DNA from: an uncultured Granulosicoccaceae bacterium
GTDB lineage: Bacteria > Pseudomonadota > Gammaproteobacteria > Granulosicoccales > Granulosicoccaceae
DNA: 64,000 nt
Reading direction: 5' to 3'
Assembly (NCBI GenBank): GCA_938035525.1
Contig: CALHOI010000005.1
Location: 35,411-99,410, forward strand
Positions 1-8,725 of the stretch are shown here, in pieces; within the stretch, counting starts at the first letter, position 1, and every line of letters begins with the position of its first letter. Made by a program: the position numbers and the translations under genes. The notes under the pieces were generated by a model that was given only the letters and a program-made list of their open reading frames with translations, made no database searches and was not told where the DNA came from.

Positions 1-2
1 AG

Positions 3-749
3 GAAATAAAACCCGATCACGTTATCATTGAAGCCAGTGGTGTAGCCTTGCCCGGTGCCATTGGGCGATCTTTGTCGTTACAACGAGCTTATCGTCTGGA
101 AGGTATTGTCGTTGTTGCTGATGCCAGCACTGTTCAGGCTAACGCCAGTGAAAAGTACATTGGCGATACCGTCAGCCGACAACTATATGATGCTGACTTA
201 CTGGTGCTAAACAAACTAGACCTGCTGCCAACAGCTGAAGTTGAATCGTTAAAGCAGTGGCTTGCCGAGCAAAGTCGGTATGCATCGATTATTGAAGCGG
301 TGCATTGTTCTGTACCGTCGTCTTTGTTGTTTAACATGTCGTTGGTTAATGTGCCAGATAGTTGGCCAGATAGTTGGCCAGATAAGCGACCAGATAAGCG
401 GCACGATACGCGACTTGCCATGCCAGCCGATAGCTTGGTCGGTATCGAGCCCAATAATCACGACGTGTCTGTTTATGTCAGCTTATCAATCAAACCAAGC
501 TTTGCAATGAATGCGCACGCTTTGGCCGAACAACTGGCGCACAAACGGTTGGCACTGATTCGGGCAAAGGGATTTGTGCGTGACACTAATAATCAACTTA
601 AAACCATACAGGTTGTCGGACGTCGCTGGTCGGTCACCGATGCGCCCGAAGGGGCACAGCCGGGCATGGTGTGTATTGCCCAAAAAAACGACATGACCGA
701 ACACGCAATTAAAGCGCTGTTTTCAGCCGATGCTGCCATATCAATTTGA
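3..749 (+). CDS. CobW/P47K family metallochaperone GTPase, 5'-truncated by window edge
   Basis: This is the C-terminal part of a G3E-family GTPase (COG0523), which uses GTP to deliver a metal such as zinc or cobalt to target proteins. The frame is open to the window edge, and the true start lies outside. The first codons read DHVIIEASGVALP, the switch/Walker B region of CobW proteins; LNKLDLL is the NKxD guanine-specificity motif. A CobW C-terminal domain follows (RLALIRAKGFV). Between the domains is a PDSW/PDKR tandem repeat that looks like a flexible linker. The Walker A and CxCC metal motifs would be upstream and cannot be checked. The stop overlaps the next gene's start, suggesting co-transcription. 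The metal served is unknown. Confidence 0.85.
   Translation, partial: EIKPDHVIIEASGVALPGAIGRSLSLQRAYRLEGIVVVADASTVQANASEKYIGDTVSRQLYDADLLVLNKLDLLPTAEVESLKQWLAEQSRYASIIEAVHCSVPSSLLFNMSLVNVPDSWPDSWPDKRPDKRHDTRLAMPADSLVGIEPNNHDVSVYVSLSIKPSFAMNAHALAEQLAHKRLALIRAKGFVRDTNNQLKTIQVVGRRWSVTDAPEGAQPGMVCIAQKNDMTEHAIKALFSADAAISI
354..401 (+). repeat. In-frame 12-bp tandem repeat, four units
   Basis: Two identical units ccagatagttgg are followed by two near-identical units ccagataagcgr. They encode PDSW PDSW PDKR PDKR between the GTPase and C-terminal domains of the CobW-like protein. As multiples of three, unit gains or losses would preserve the frame. Confidence 0.9.
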
Positions 750-1609
750 ATCAAACTGAGTTAACTCACACAGTGACAGAATCAAACAACGAATTAACCC
801 TGCTGATTGCTCAAACCAATACCTCCAATACACATGAAGCGAATATTGCCGTACTTGAATTGTTAGCAGCGCAAGCCGAAGCACAAGAGGTTGATATGCT
901 TTGTTTGCCTGAGGCGTCAGGGTTAATGAACCAGGATGTGGAGTCGGCACAGAAAATAATTTGCGAAGAACACGTGGACCCATACCTTAAGGCGTGTCAG
1001 TCATTAGCAAGTAAACATAATATCTGGATACACAATGGCTCTACGCCGGTAATAGGGCCGCAAGGTAAGCCGGTTAACCGGACTCACTTAATTAACAACA
1101 ATGGCCGGGTTGTGGCTCGCTACGACAAAATCCATTTGTTCGACATATACCTGGCTGATGGCAAAGACAGGTTAGAGTCCAGTCGGTATTCGGCCGGTTC
1201 GCAAGGTGTTGTTGTAGATACACCCTGGGGACGCATGGGCTTGACGATTTGTTATGACTTGCGTTTTCCCAAACTGTACAGGGACTACGCGCAGGCCGGC
1301 GCACGAATTATTTTTGCGCCATCGGCATTTACCCGCTACACCGGGCGTGCACATTGGCAGCCCTTGTTGTGCGCCAGGGCAGTTGAGAGCGCCAGCTTTA
1401 TTGTTGCCGCGGCGCAAACTGGTGAACACGATGATGGTCGAAAAACACACGGGCACTCTATGGTGGTGCATCCCTGGGGTGATGTTATGCTGGATATGGC
1501 TGAGCCTGTGCAAGCGCAGGTGGTGACGCTGAATTTGCAAGAAGCTGATGAGATGCGTCAGAAAATACCGTCTTTAAGTCATTCGCGGCAATACCAATCG
1601 CCCGATTAA
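746..1609 (+). CDS. Carbon-nitrogen hydrolase (nitrilase superfamily; deaminated-glutathione-amidase-like)
   Basis: A cytoplasmic amidase of the nitrilase fold. The Glu-Lys-Cys triad is visible in order: Glu in CLPEASG, Lys in RYDKIHLFDI and Cys in GLTICYDLRFPKLYR. The RFPKLYR and HGHSMVVHPWG segments resemble the NIT1/YbeM branch, which hydrolyses deaminated glutathione as metabolite repair; that assignment rests on motif similarity. At 287 residues it is full length. The TTG start overlaps the upstream stop; a GTG at 773 is an alternative. It sits between the CobW-like gene and a peptide/glutathione-type ABC transporter, so a link to glutathione-like substrates is possible but unproven. Confidence 0.85.
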   Translation: MNQTELTHTVTESNNELTLLIAQTNTSNTHEANIAVLELLAAQAEAQEVDMLCLPEASGLMNQDVESAQKIICEEHVDPYLKACQSLASKHNIWIHNGSTPVIGPQGKPVNRTHLINNNGRVVARYDKIHLFDIYLADGKDRLESSRYSAGSQGVVVDTPWGRMGLTICYDLRFPKLYRDYAQAGARIIFAPSAFTRYTGRAHWQPLLCARAVESASFIVAAAQTGEHDDGRKTHGHSMVVHPWGDVMLDMAEPVQAQVVTLNLQEADEMRQKIPSLSHSRQYQSPD

Positions 1610-1646
1610 ACGTATACTGGGTTGCTATGCCTAGTTTGTTCCACAC

Positions 1647-2624
1647 ATGCTGAACTTTATATTACGCAGGTTACTGCAGTCGGTGTTTGTGATGCTGGCG
1701 GTCAGTCTTATTGCGTTTTCATTGTTTCGCTTTGTTGGCGACCCTGTTGCGCAAATGGTTGGGCAGGAAACCTCAATCGAAGATCAGGAAAATCTGCGTG
1801 AGCGTTTGGGCCTTAACGACCCGCTTATAACGCAGTACGGCCGTTTCGTTGGTAATCTGGTGCAGGGCGAATTTGGTTTTTCCTATCGTACCCGCCAACC
1901 TGTTAGCGAGATGATTCTTAACCGTATGCCCGCAACCCTTGAGCTGGGTTTGGTATCGCTGTTAATTTCTTTGTTGGTTGGCATTCCGGCAGGCATCTAT
2001 ACCGCCATTAAGCGCGGTGGCGTGCTGTCTAATGTGTTGCTTATTTCAACGTTAATTGGCATATCAGTCCCAACGTTTGTTATTGGCATATTCTTGATTT
2101 ACCTCTTTGGGGTGGAGCTTGGCTGGTTACCCACGTTTGGTCGTGGGCAAACGGTACAGATTGGTTGGTGGCAAACCAGTTTTCTAACCTGGGATGGCCT
2201 TAAGTCATTGCTGCTGCCTGCAATCACCTTAGGTATTTATCAGCTAACGTTAACCATGCGTCTTGTTAGGGCGGAAATGCAGGACGTGCTTAAAACTGAC
2301 TTTATCAAGTTTGCTACTGCACGCGGCATTAATTATCGCTCATTGTATTTTAATCATGCGTTTCGCAATACCCTGGTGCCGGTGATTACCATTATTGGTT
2401 TGCAGCTGGGCGGTATCATTGCGTTTTCTATTGTCACAGAGTCTGTGTTTCAGTGGCCGGGCATGGGCCTGTTGTTTCTTGACTCTATTCGCTATGTCGA
2501 TATCCCCGTTATGTCGGTATACCTGGTGTTAATCGCACTGATGTTTGTGGTGATTAATCTTTTTGTCGATATGCTCTATTTTGCTATAGACCCTCGGGTT
2601 CGCTTGAAGAGCGCGCATGGATAG
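1647..2624 (+). CDS. Oligopeptide/dipeptide ABC transporter permease (DppB/OppB/GsiC family)
   Basis: Inner-membrane permease of the binding-protein-dependent peptide transporter family. At 325 residues with about six hydrophobic segments, it starts with the family's usual MLNFILRRLLQSV helix. The GLQLGGIIAFSIVTESVFQWPGMG stretch near the C terminus is the conserved region of DppB-type permeases, and the EAA-like loop lies around ARGINYRSLYFNHAFRN. It is translationally coupled to the next permease by an 8-bp overlap. The same subunit type occurs in dipeptide, oligopeptide, nickel and glutathione importers, so the substrate cannot be read from this gene. Confidence 0.9.
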   Translation: MLNFILRRLLQSVFVMLAVSLIAFSLFRFVGDPVAQMVGQETSIEDQENLRERLGLNDPLITQYGRFVGNLVQGEFGFSYRTRQPVSEMILNRMPATLELGLVSLLISLLVGIPAGIYTAIKRGGVLSNVLLISTLIGISVPTFVIGIFLIYLFGVELGWLPTFGRGQTVQIGWWQTSFLTWDGLKSLLLPAITLGIYQLTLTMRLVRAEMQDVLKTDFIKFATARGINYRSLYFNHAFRNTLVPVITIIGLQLGGIIAFSIVTESVFQWPGMGLLFLDSIRYVDIPVMSVYLVLIALMFVVINLFVDMLYFAIDPRVRLKSAHG

Positions 2625-3558
2625 TACCAAAAAAAGCAGTATCACCGAGTCGTGGCGCAGATTCTCGCGTGAAAACGAATTGGTCTATTTGTTTTTGCGC
2701 AATCGTGTTGCACAGCTGGCGGCGTTTATAGCCATAGTCAGTGTAGGCGCTGCCGCCTTGGCCAATTTTATCGCGCCAACCAATCCATACGATATTGCCA
2801 GCATCGATATCATGGACTCGTTAATTCCGCCTGCATGGAGTGCAGAGGGTGAGTCGCGTTTTATTATTGGTACCGATGATCAGGGTCGCGACCTGTTTTC
2901 TGCCATTTTATACGGCACGCGTTTGTCACTAACGGTAGGCCTGTTGTCCATTGGCTTTGCCAGCATTTTGGGCGTCACGGTTGGATTAATGGCTGGCTAT
3001 TTTGGTGGCCGGTTTGACGCGATTGTTATGCGCATTGCCGATGTTCAGTTAAGCTTACCCGCCATCCTTACGGCATTGTTAATTGACGGTATTGCCAGAG
3101 GTATTTTACCGCAGGATAAACACGACAGCTTGATGATTGTGGTGCTCACTGTTGCCATTGGTTTATCGCTGTGGGTAAATTTTGCGCGAACCGTACGCGC
3201 CTCTACGTTTGTTGAACGCAATAAAGAATATGTACAAGCATGCCAGATCATGGGTATGCATCCCTTACGCATCATGCTTGTGCACATATTGCCCAATATC
3301 ATGGGCCCCATTCTGGTTATTTTAACCGTCGATTTAGCCGTTGCTGTTTTACTGGAAGCAACCTTGTCTTTTCTGGGTGTGGGTGTGCCGCCTAATCAGC
3401 CCTCATTAGGTACCTTAATTCGTATAGGAACCGAATACCTGTTTTCTGGTGAATGGTGGATTGTTATTTTCCCCAGCGGCATGTTAATCACCATGATTAT
3501 ATCCATTAATATTTTGGGTGATTTTTTGCGTGATGCATTAAATCCAAGATTACGCTAA
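2617..3558 (+). CDS. Oligopeptide/dipeptide ABC transporter permease (DppC/OppC/GsiD family)
   Basis: Second permease of the transporter (313 residues). It has the N-terminal OppC_N helix (RNRVAQLAAFIAIVSVGAA), the diagnostic GTDDQGRDLFSAILYGTRLSL segment, and an EAA-type coupling loop near QACQIMGMHPLRIMLVHILPN that contacts the ATPase. The C-terminal DALNPRLR ending is typical. The gene overlaps the upstream permease and is 9 bp from the ATPase gene, so the three are almost certainly one operon and one complex. Confidence 0.9.
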   Translation: MDSTKKSSITESWRRFSRENELVYLFLRNRVAQLAAFIAIVSVGAAALANFIAPTNPYDIASIDIMDSLIPPAWSAEGESRFIIGTDDQGRDLFSAILYGTRLSLTVGLLSIGFASILGVTVGLMAGYFGGRFDAIVMRIADVQLSLPAILTALLIDGIARGILPQDKHDSLMIVVLTVAIGLSLWVNFARTVRASTFVERNKEYVQACQIMGMHPLRIMLVHILPNIMGPILVILTVDLAVAVLLEATLSFLGVGVPPNQPSLGTLIRIGTEYLFSGEWWIVIFPSGMLITMIISINILGDFLRDALNPRLR

Positions 3559-3567
3559 GCGCTTGCT

Positions 3568-5316
3568 GTGGACACGCTACTTAATATAAGTCAGTTGAGC
3601 GTTAAGTTCCCAACACGTTTTGGAGAGTTTACTGCGCTCGATAACATCGACTTAAGTGTCGCCGCAGGAGAAATACACGGCCTGGTTGGCGAATCTGGTG
3701 CAGGCAAGTCAACGGTTGGTGCGGCCATAATGGGCTTGTTGCAATCACCGGGCTATATAGCCAGTGGTGACATCAATTTTATGGGTGAGCAATTGGGCTC
3801 GCTCAGTGCGGAGCAATACCATGCGATACGTGGTCAGCGCATCAGCATGATTTTTCAGGACCCGCAAACCAGTCTTAATCCGCTGTTGCGTGTATCTGAG
3901 CAACTCATTGAAACTATCAGGCAACACTCAGACGTAAGTCACGCGCAAGCTCGTGATCGTGCAATTTCCTTACTTGAAGAAACGGGTATTCGCGACGTTG
4001 AACAACGCATGGATGAGTACCCGCACCAGTTTTCAGGCGGTATGCGCCAACGGGTGGTTATTGCATTAGCTCTTTGCTCTGACCCCGAACTTATAATTGC
4101 TGACGAGCCAACCACTGCGCTCGATGTTTCTGTGCAAAAACAAATCCTGGCACTGATACGCGCGCTTTGCACAACTCGTAACATCGGTATTATTTTAATT
4201 ACGCACGATATCGGCGTTATAAACGAAATCACCGATCGTGTTACGGTGCTGCGATCTGGTCGAGTCATTGAGTCCGGTCCAACTGCTCAAGTGTTGGGTA
4301 ATCCGAGTGATGAATACACCAAAGCGTTAATGGCCGCGGTTCCCAGATTGGACAAGCGCCTTGATCGATTCAGGAATATCGTCAGCGACGATATTCTTAC
4401 TAAAGAGAACACCAGTTGGGTGGTCGAGGGTGCCAGTTCAAAGCTGGCCTCAGACTGGTTATTGCAAGATCATCAGTTCGACACACAAGAGCCTGATGAT
4501 AACCGTCAGTCTATATTATCGGTAACTGATTTAGCCGTCACGTTTTACAGCGGCCAGCCTGGCTGGTTTAAACGTGATCCTGGTTTTAAAGCAATATCCG
4601 ATATTAATTTCACCATGCGCTCAGGCCAAGTGCTTGGCGTTGTGGGTGAAAGTGGCAGCGGAAAATCGACACTGGCCAAAGCTGTAGTAGGGTTGGTTGA
4701 CCCCTCACACGGAGAAATGATTTTTAAATCAGCTGTTTTACCGCCGGGGAGCCGGCGCGCCAGAACGCATCCAGCCCGACGACAAATTCAAATGGTTTTC
4801 CAGGACCCGTATTCTTCGCTGAATAATAGGCAAAAAGTAGAAGACATCATTGCCGAGCCCATTCGTTTTTATAAAATGGCCAGCGACAATAAAAAAATAC
4901 GCCAATTGGTTGCATCCGTTCTTGAGTTAGTTGAGATGCCTCAAAGTGCCATGCTTAAATATCCCCACCAATTTTCAGGTGGGCAAAGGCAACGTATTGC
5001 AGTTGCACGCGCGTTGGTTGCCAGGCCAGAATTTTTAATATGCGATGAACCCACATCAGCTCTGGATGTATCCATACAAGCTCAAATTTTAAATTTACTC
5101 AAAGACTTGCAGCAAACCTTTGGTTTGTCCATATTGTTTATCAGTCACAACCTGGCAGTGATTCGGCAAATATCGGACAGTGTGTTGGTATTAAGAAATG
5201 GCGCCTTAGTGGAGTCGGCACAAACAGAGCAATTTTTCAGTGCGCCTAAGCATGAGTACAGTCAAATGCTGCTTCGAGAAACGCCTTCATTGGCTATGTT
5301 GCAAAAGCAGCTATAA
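3568..5316 (+). CDS. Fused double ATP-binding protein of peptide/glutathione-type ABC transporter (GsiA/YejF-like)
   Basis: A 582-residue cytoplasmic protein with two complete ABC ATPase domains. The first has Walker A GESGAGKST, signature SGGMRQR and Walker B ending IIADEPTTALDV. The second has GESGSGKST, SGGQRQR and ICDEPTSALDV. Both have the Q-loop MIFQDPQTSLNP or MVFQDPYSSLNN and an H-loop histidine. Fusion of the DppD-like and DppF-like halves is known in GsiA and YejF. The GTG start is 9 bp after the permease stop. No substrate-binding protein gene adjoins this operon; the nearest candidate is at 8726-10306. Confidence 0.92.
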   Translation: MDTLLNISQLSVKFPTRFGEFTALDNIDLSVAAGEIHGLVGESGAGKSTVGAAIMGLLQSPGYIASGDINFMGEQLGSLSAEQYHAIRGQRISMIFQDPQTSLNPLLRVSEQLIETIRQHSDVSHAQARDRAISLLEETGIRDVEQRMDEYPHQFSGGMRQRVVIALALCSDPELIIADEPTTALDVSVQKQILALIRALCTTRNIGIILITHDIGVINEITDRVTVLRSGRVIESGPTAQVLGNPSDEYTKALMAAVPRLDKRLDRFRNIVSDDILTKENTSWVVEGASSKLASDWLLQDHQFDTQEPDDNRQSILSVTDLAVTFYSGQPGWFKRDPGFKAISDINFTMRSGQVLGVVGESGSGKSTLAKAVVGLVDPSHGEMIFKSAVLPPGSRRARTHPARRQIQMVFQDPYSSLNNRQKVEDIIAEPIRFYKMASDNKKIRQLVASVLELVEMPQSAMLKYPHQFSGGQRQRIAVARALVARPEFLICDEPTSALDVSIQAQILNLLKDLQQTFGLSILFISHNLAVIRQISDSVLVLRNGALVESAQTEQFFSAPKHEYSQMLLRETPSLAMLQKQL

Positions 5317-5354
5317 GTCATTTGAAGATTAACGCGAATTATGCGCAAATAAAA

Positions 5355-6248
5355 CTAGCCCAGCTTTTCTTTCAAAAAATCTATAAGCACTCTTGTTTTA
5401 TGCGGTAAGTAGTGACGCGATGGATACAGTAACCACACATTGGTATCGTATGTGGTCGCAGTACATTCATATTCGGGAAACAACCTGACCAGTTTTCCAC
5501 TGTCCAATTCCTTATCCACTAACCAATTCGGTAATAACGCTGGTCCAAGGCCTTGCAACACGCATTGTTTTAATGCAATTGCATTAGATATGGAAATCTG
5601 AGATTGAATGCTCACAGACTGGTTCTTTCTTTGTGGCTTTCGAAAATGCCAGGTGGATTTATATTCGGGAATGGTAAAGACTAGACACGGGTGTTTTTCC
5701 AGATCTTTGGGTTTCTTTATTTCAGAATGGGCATGTGCATACTCAGGACTGACACACACGCGATAATGCGTTGAGAATAGAGCCGTGCCTACCAGGTCAG
5801 CCTGACTGGGTGGTGCTAATCGACAAGCGAGGTCAATTCCGCTTTCCACAATGTCCACCACTGCGTCGGTAAACTGCATCTCCAGACTTAGGTCTGGATA
5901 ACGCTTGCGAAATTCGGGTAGTAATGGAATCAGGCAGGTCTGCCCGAAGCTAACAGACGCTGTAAGCCTGATAGTGCCTTTGGGTTGGTGATTAAACGAC
6001 TGCGCTTCATCAACCGCTTGCTCTAATTCATTTAATAGGGCTTCTGTTCGAGCCAGGAATCGACTCCCGGCTTCTGTTAGTGAGAGCTTTCGCGTGCTGC
6101 GCTGAAACAAGCGAATACCCAGCTGCTGCTCTAACTGTGCAATGGCCCGACTGACGTTGGAGGGATCGCTGTCGTGTTGCCTCGCCACAGCAGCGAAACT
6201 GCCTAGCTTTGCGGTTTCATGAAAGAGTTTTAGGTTATCGATATTCAT
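5355..6248 (-). CDS. LysR-family transcriptional regulator
   Basis: A DNA-binding regulator of about 297 residues. The N-terminal winged HTH (NLKLFHETAKLGSFAAVARQ, then SNVSRAIAQLEQQLGIRLF) is followed by a LysR substrate-binding domain. The ATG giving MNIDNLK was chosen because LysR HTHs start a few residues from the N terminus; an in-frame TTG ten codons upstream (6278) is possible. It is divergent from the SDR gene at 6347. A perfect 21-bp palindrome abuts the start codon and is the obvious operator, implying autoregulation and control of the SDR gene. The inducer is unknown. Confidence 0.9.
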   Translation of the reverse strand: MNIDNLKLFHETAKLGSFAAVARQHDSDPSNVSRAIAQLEQQLGIRLFQRSTRKLSLTEAGSRFLARTEALLNELEQAVDEAQSFNHQPKGTIRLTASVSFGQTCLIPLLPEFRKRYPDLSLEMQFTDAVVDIVESGIDLACRLAPPSQADLVGTALFSTHYRVCVSPEYAHAHSEIKKPKDLEKHPCLVFTIPEYKSTWHFRKPQRKNQSVSIQSQISISNAIALKQCVLQGLGPALLPNWLVDKELDSGKLVRLFPEYECTATTYDTNVWLLYPSRHYLPHKTRVLIDFLKEKLG

Positions 6249-6268
6249 TCGTGCATTATATGCACGAA
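6248..6268. promoter_or_regulatory. Perfect palindrome, likely LysR operator
   Basis: The arms TTCGTGCAT and ATGCACGAA flank a central TAT. The site lies in the lysR/SDR divergent intergenic region and touches the lysR start codon. Symmetric T-N11-A type sites are typical LysR targets. Assignment is by position and symmetry only. Confidence 0.6.
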
Positions 6269-6346
6269 CGTGCTGCAATTCATTCCATTTATTGTCATTC
6301 CCTACATGAATATCCTTTGCTCACACTAACAAACAGGAGCAAAAAC

Positions 6347-7066
6347 ATGAAAATCGAAAATTCAATTGCCTTGGTAACAGGGTCCAATCGTGGCGTTGGT
6401 AAAAGCTTGGTCGCGGCATTGGCCAATGCCGGGTGTAAGAAGATCTACGCTGCCGCCCGCCAAACCAACAACTTAGAGCTTCCCGATACAGGAGTAGAAA
6501 TCATTCCGCTAACGTTGGACGTCACAAAACAGGAAACTCTGGAGAACGCAGCGAAATTAGCATCCGATGTTCAAATCATCTTCAACAATGCTGGCGTGCT
6601 TGAGTTTGGGGATATATTGGAAACACCTGAGCAAAATTTGAGAAGTATTTTAGATACCAACTTCTTTGGGAAAGTTGCAGTGGCTAAAACCTTCGCACCA
6701 GTGTTGGAAGCCAATGGCGGTGGGACCATCGTAAACACCCTTACGCTACTGTCGTTAGCCAGCATGCCTGGATTTGCAGCCTACAATGCATCAAAAGCAG
6801 CGGCATGGTCTATGAGCTTGTCACTCAGAGCCTCATTGCAACCGAAAAACATACAGGTTGTGAATGCGTTTCCGGGCGCTATTGATACCGATATGCTGGC
6901 CAGTGTGGAGATGGATAAAACGTCTCCTGATGATGTTGCTAAAGAAATTCTGCACGCAGTGCAAAACAACCAGGAGGATGTGTTTCCGGACCCAATGTCC
7001 AAACAAGTTTACGAAGCGTGGCGTCAAGATCACAAAGCAGTGGAGAAACAGTTCGCATCGATGTGA
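6347..7066 (+). CDS. Short-chain dehydrogenase/reductase (SDR)
   Basis: NAD(P)-dependent oxidoreductase of the classical SDR fold, 239 residues. The TGSNRGVGKS cofactor loop lies at the N terminus, NNAGVLEFG is the NNAG motif, and the catalytic Tyr-Lys pair is in YNASKAA; the catalytic Ser probably lies in the TLLSLASM segment. The ATG was chosen because a strong SD (caggag) lies just upstream; the longer open frame runs back into the lysR region. It is divergent from lysR and probably regulated by it. Substrate unknown. Confidence 0.9.
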   Translation: MKIENSIALVTGSNRGVGKSLVAALANAGCKKIYAAARQTNNLELPDTGVEIIPLTLDVTKQETLENAAKLASDVQIIFNNAGVLEFGDILETPEQNLRSILDTNFFGKVAVAKTFAPVLEANGGGTIVNTLTLLSLASMPGFAAYNASKAAAWSMSLSLRASLQPKNIQVVNAFPGAIDTDMLASVEMDKTSPDDVAKEILHAVQNNQEDVFPDPMSKQVYEAWRQDHKAVEKQFASM

Positions 7067-7085
7067 TGCGAGCGTATAAAGAATG

Positions 7086-7103
7086 GCCTCTCGGATGAGA
7101 GGC
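7086..7103 (+). terminator. Putative hairpin terminator after the SDR gene
   Basis: GCCTCTC and GAGAGGC form a 7-bp stem with a GGAT loop about 20 bp after the SDR stop. The 3' flank (tgttcat) is only weakly T-rich, so terminator function is tentative. Confidence 0.45.
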
Positions 7104-7251
7104 TGTTCATACTAACGCGTCGCGGTACTATTACCGACACAGTTGTTTTAGCAGTGCCAAGGATTGGGTTTCATAAACCTATAAAATGTAGACCTGTGAA
7201 ACTTTTGATTCCTCCGCGTCTGTGCGGATTGTGAATTACCTTGGACACGCT

Positions 7252-8649
7252 ATGAATACCTTCATCTCACCTTCTATAGGATGCTCAATCGTGCTGCTGA
7301 TCAGCGCGCTGTTTGTTTCTGGTTGTTCCAGTTCAAGTGATTCTGGTTCGGATGAATCACAATTGACAACCGGGCCAAGTGACGGCAATGGAGAGAGTGC
7401 AACAGGAACTGATGCCACCAGTGACAATGCGAATGAATCAGAAGGCGTGACTGTGAGTGACACAACTAGTGGTTCGCAAACCGAGCCTACCGACGATTCA
7501 GACTTATCTACATCCGATAGTGGTGACGAATCCATTGCTGATCAAGAACTGCCCGACAACACCAACCCGGTTGTTACCGACCCTCTGACTCAAAATAGGG
7601 TGCTCGTTAGTTTTGATATAACCGTGCCCGCATACTCGTCCAACGAGCTTCGGCTTGAGGTTGTTTGGGGTGAATTAAATCTTGTTGCAGATTGGATTGG
7701 TGATGAGTTTTGGAATGTGTCCAGTGAACTGCCAACAGAAACCGAAGAGCTACTTACCATTACTTACTTTGATAACTTCGGCGCTATAGAGCTTGCCCGA
7801 TTCAGTCAGCAGTTTAAAACGGGTTCGAATCCAACCGAAGCATTACAAGTATCAGCAGATCAGTTTAATACTGATCAATTTGATGACGATGGTGACGGCG
7901 TTAGTAACATGGATGAGCTGATTGCCGGAACAGACCCACTAGTGGACGAAAGCGCCTCTCTTGAGGTCAGGGACCCTTCAAGCCCTATGGTCCTGCAATA
8001 CGTGAACCTCATTAGTGCACCTTCAGCTTATTTTGAAAGCAGCATTCCCGATGAACGCCCCTACTTCGAGGACTGGGAAGAAGTCGATCCGCCGCCAGAA
8101 TTCTGGAACGGGGGTCCGTGGAACCAACGTCGCCAATCGACTATCGATATCGATGCTGCAGGCAATGGCACATTTAACTACTTCTCTCGAAAGCAGTATG
8201 TTTTTGGGAATTCTGACAGTTTAACTCGAGAGGGTACTCGAACCCGCACCGACGGTTCTATCCGTTGGACGGGCTCGTACCAGCTTTTCAACAGTGACGC
8301 GGGTTGCTATCTCGATTCCGTCCATTTTGACTCGCAAACCACTCGGACGGCAGAAGGCTTGGTAACGCAAAACGGCGAACAAAGTCATTCTGTGCTTTGT
8401 GGTCGCAATGAAGGGGCAGTCATCACTTACTCCCTCACAGGTATAGAGATAGATGAATCTGACAACTGCGAAGCAACGTCAGGGACACTGTCTGTGCGTC
8501 CTGTGTTCTCTTCGACCCGGATCTATACAAAAGCGCCAGGGGACACACACTGGTATGTATATACCGAAGACAGGGATGGCCAGTTTATTGAGGAATACCT
8601 GCTGCCTTCAATAGGCGTGGAGTTTTATTGTCAACACAAGGATTTATGA
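7252..8649 (+). CDS. Putative lipoprotein with acidic linker and one calcium-binding-type repeat
   Basis: About 465 residues from the ATG at 7252; an in-frame GTG at 7222 would add ten residues before the signal peptide. The lipobox FVSGC puts the lipidated Cys at about residue 25. A roughly 80-residue Ser/Asp/Thr-rich linker follows, then a region containing DDDGDGVSNMDELIAGTDP, a thrombospondin-type-3/dockerin-like calcium loop. The C-terminal half (about residues 250-465) is Trp/Tyr-rich with several Cys and matches no family I recognise. Probably exported and membrane-anchored. It stands alone, with a hairpin on the converging strand immediately downstream. Function unknown. Confidence 0.75.
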   Translation: MNTFISPSIGCSIVLLISALFVSGCSSSSDSGSDESQLTTGPSDGNGESATGTDATSDNANESEGVTVSDTTSGSQTEPTDDSDLSTSDSGDESIADQELPDNTNPVVTDPLTQNRVLVSFDITVPAYSSNELRLEVVWGELNLVADWIGDEFWNVSSELPTETEELLTITYFDNFGAIELARFSQQFKTGSNPTEALQVSADQFNTDQFDDDGDGVSNMDELIAGTDPLVDESASLEVRDPSSPMVLQYVNLISAPSAYFESSIPDERPYFEDWEEVDPPPEFWNGGPWNQRRQSTIDIDAAGNGTFNYFSRKQYVFGNSDSLTREGTRTRTDGSIRWTGSYQLFNSDAGCYLDSVHFDSQTTRTAEGLVTQNGEQSHSVLCGRNEGAVITYSLTGIEIDESDNCEATSGTLSVRPVFSSTRIYTKAPGDTHWYVYTEDRDGQFIEEYLLPSIGVEFYCQHKDL

Positions 8650-8655
8650 ACAGGT

Positions 8656-8683
8656 AAAAACTGCCCCAGTATCACGGGGCAGT
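8656..8683 (-). terminator. Rho-independent terminator for the minus-strand peptide-binding protein gene
   Basis: ACTGCCCC (8660-8667) and GGGGCAGT (8676-8683) form an 8-bp GC-rich stem with an 8-nt loop. Read on the minus strand, the stem is followed by a run of T, so it terminates the gene at 8726-10306. It may also act on the converging lipoprotein transcript, though less well. Confidence 0.8.
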
Positions 8684-8725
8684 GTTGTAATCACCTAGCC
8701 AAACAAGGTCGGTACTTTATTGAAC

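Noticed and set aside
354..401. Short tandem repeat as a CRISPR-like array
   Set aside because: Units are 12 bp with no spacers and lie in frame inside a coding gene.
7822..7832. GGTTCGAATCC, a tRNA T-loop-like string
   Set aside because: It is inside the lipoprotein coding frame (GSNPTEA), with no acceptor or anticodon stem around it.
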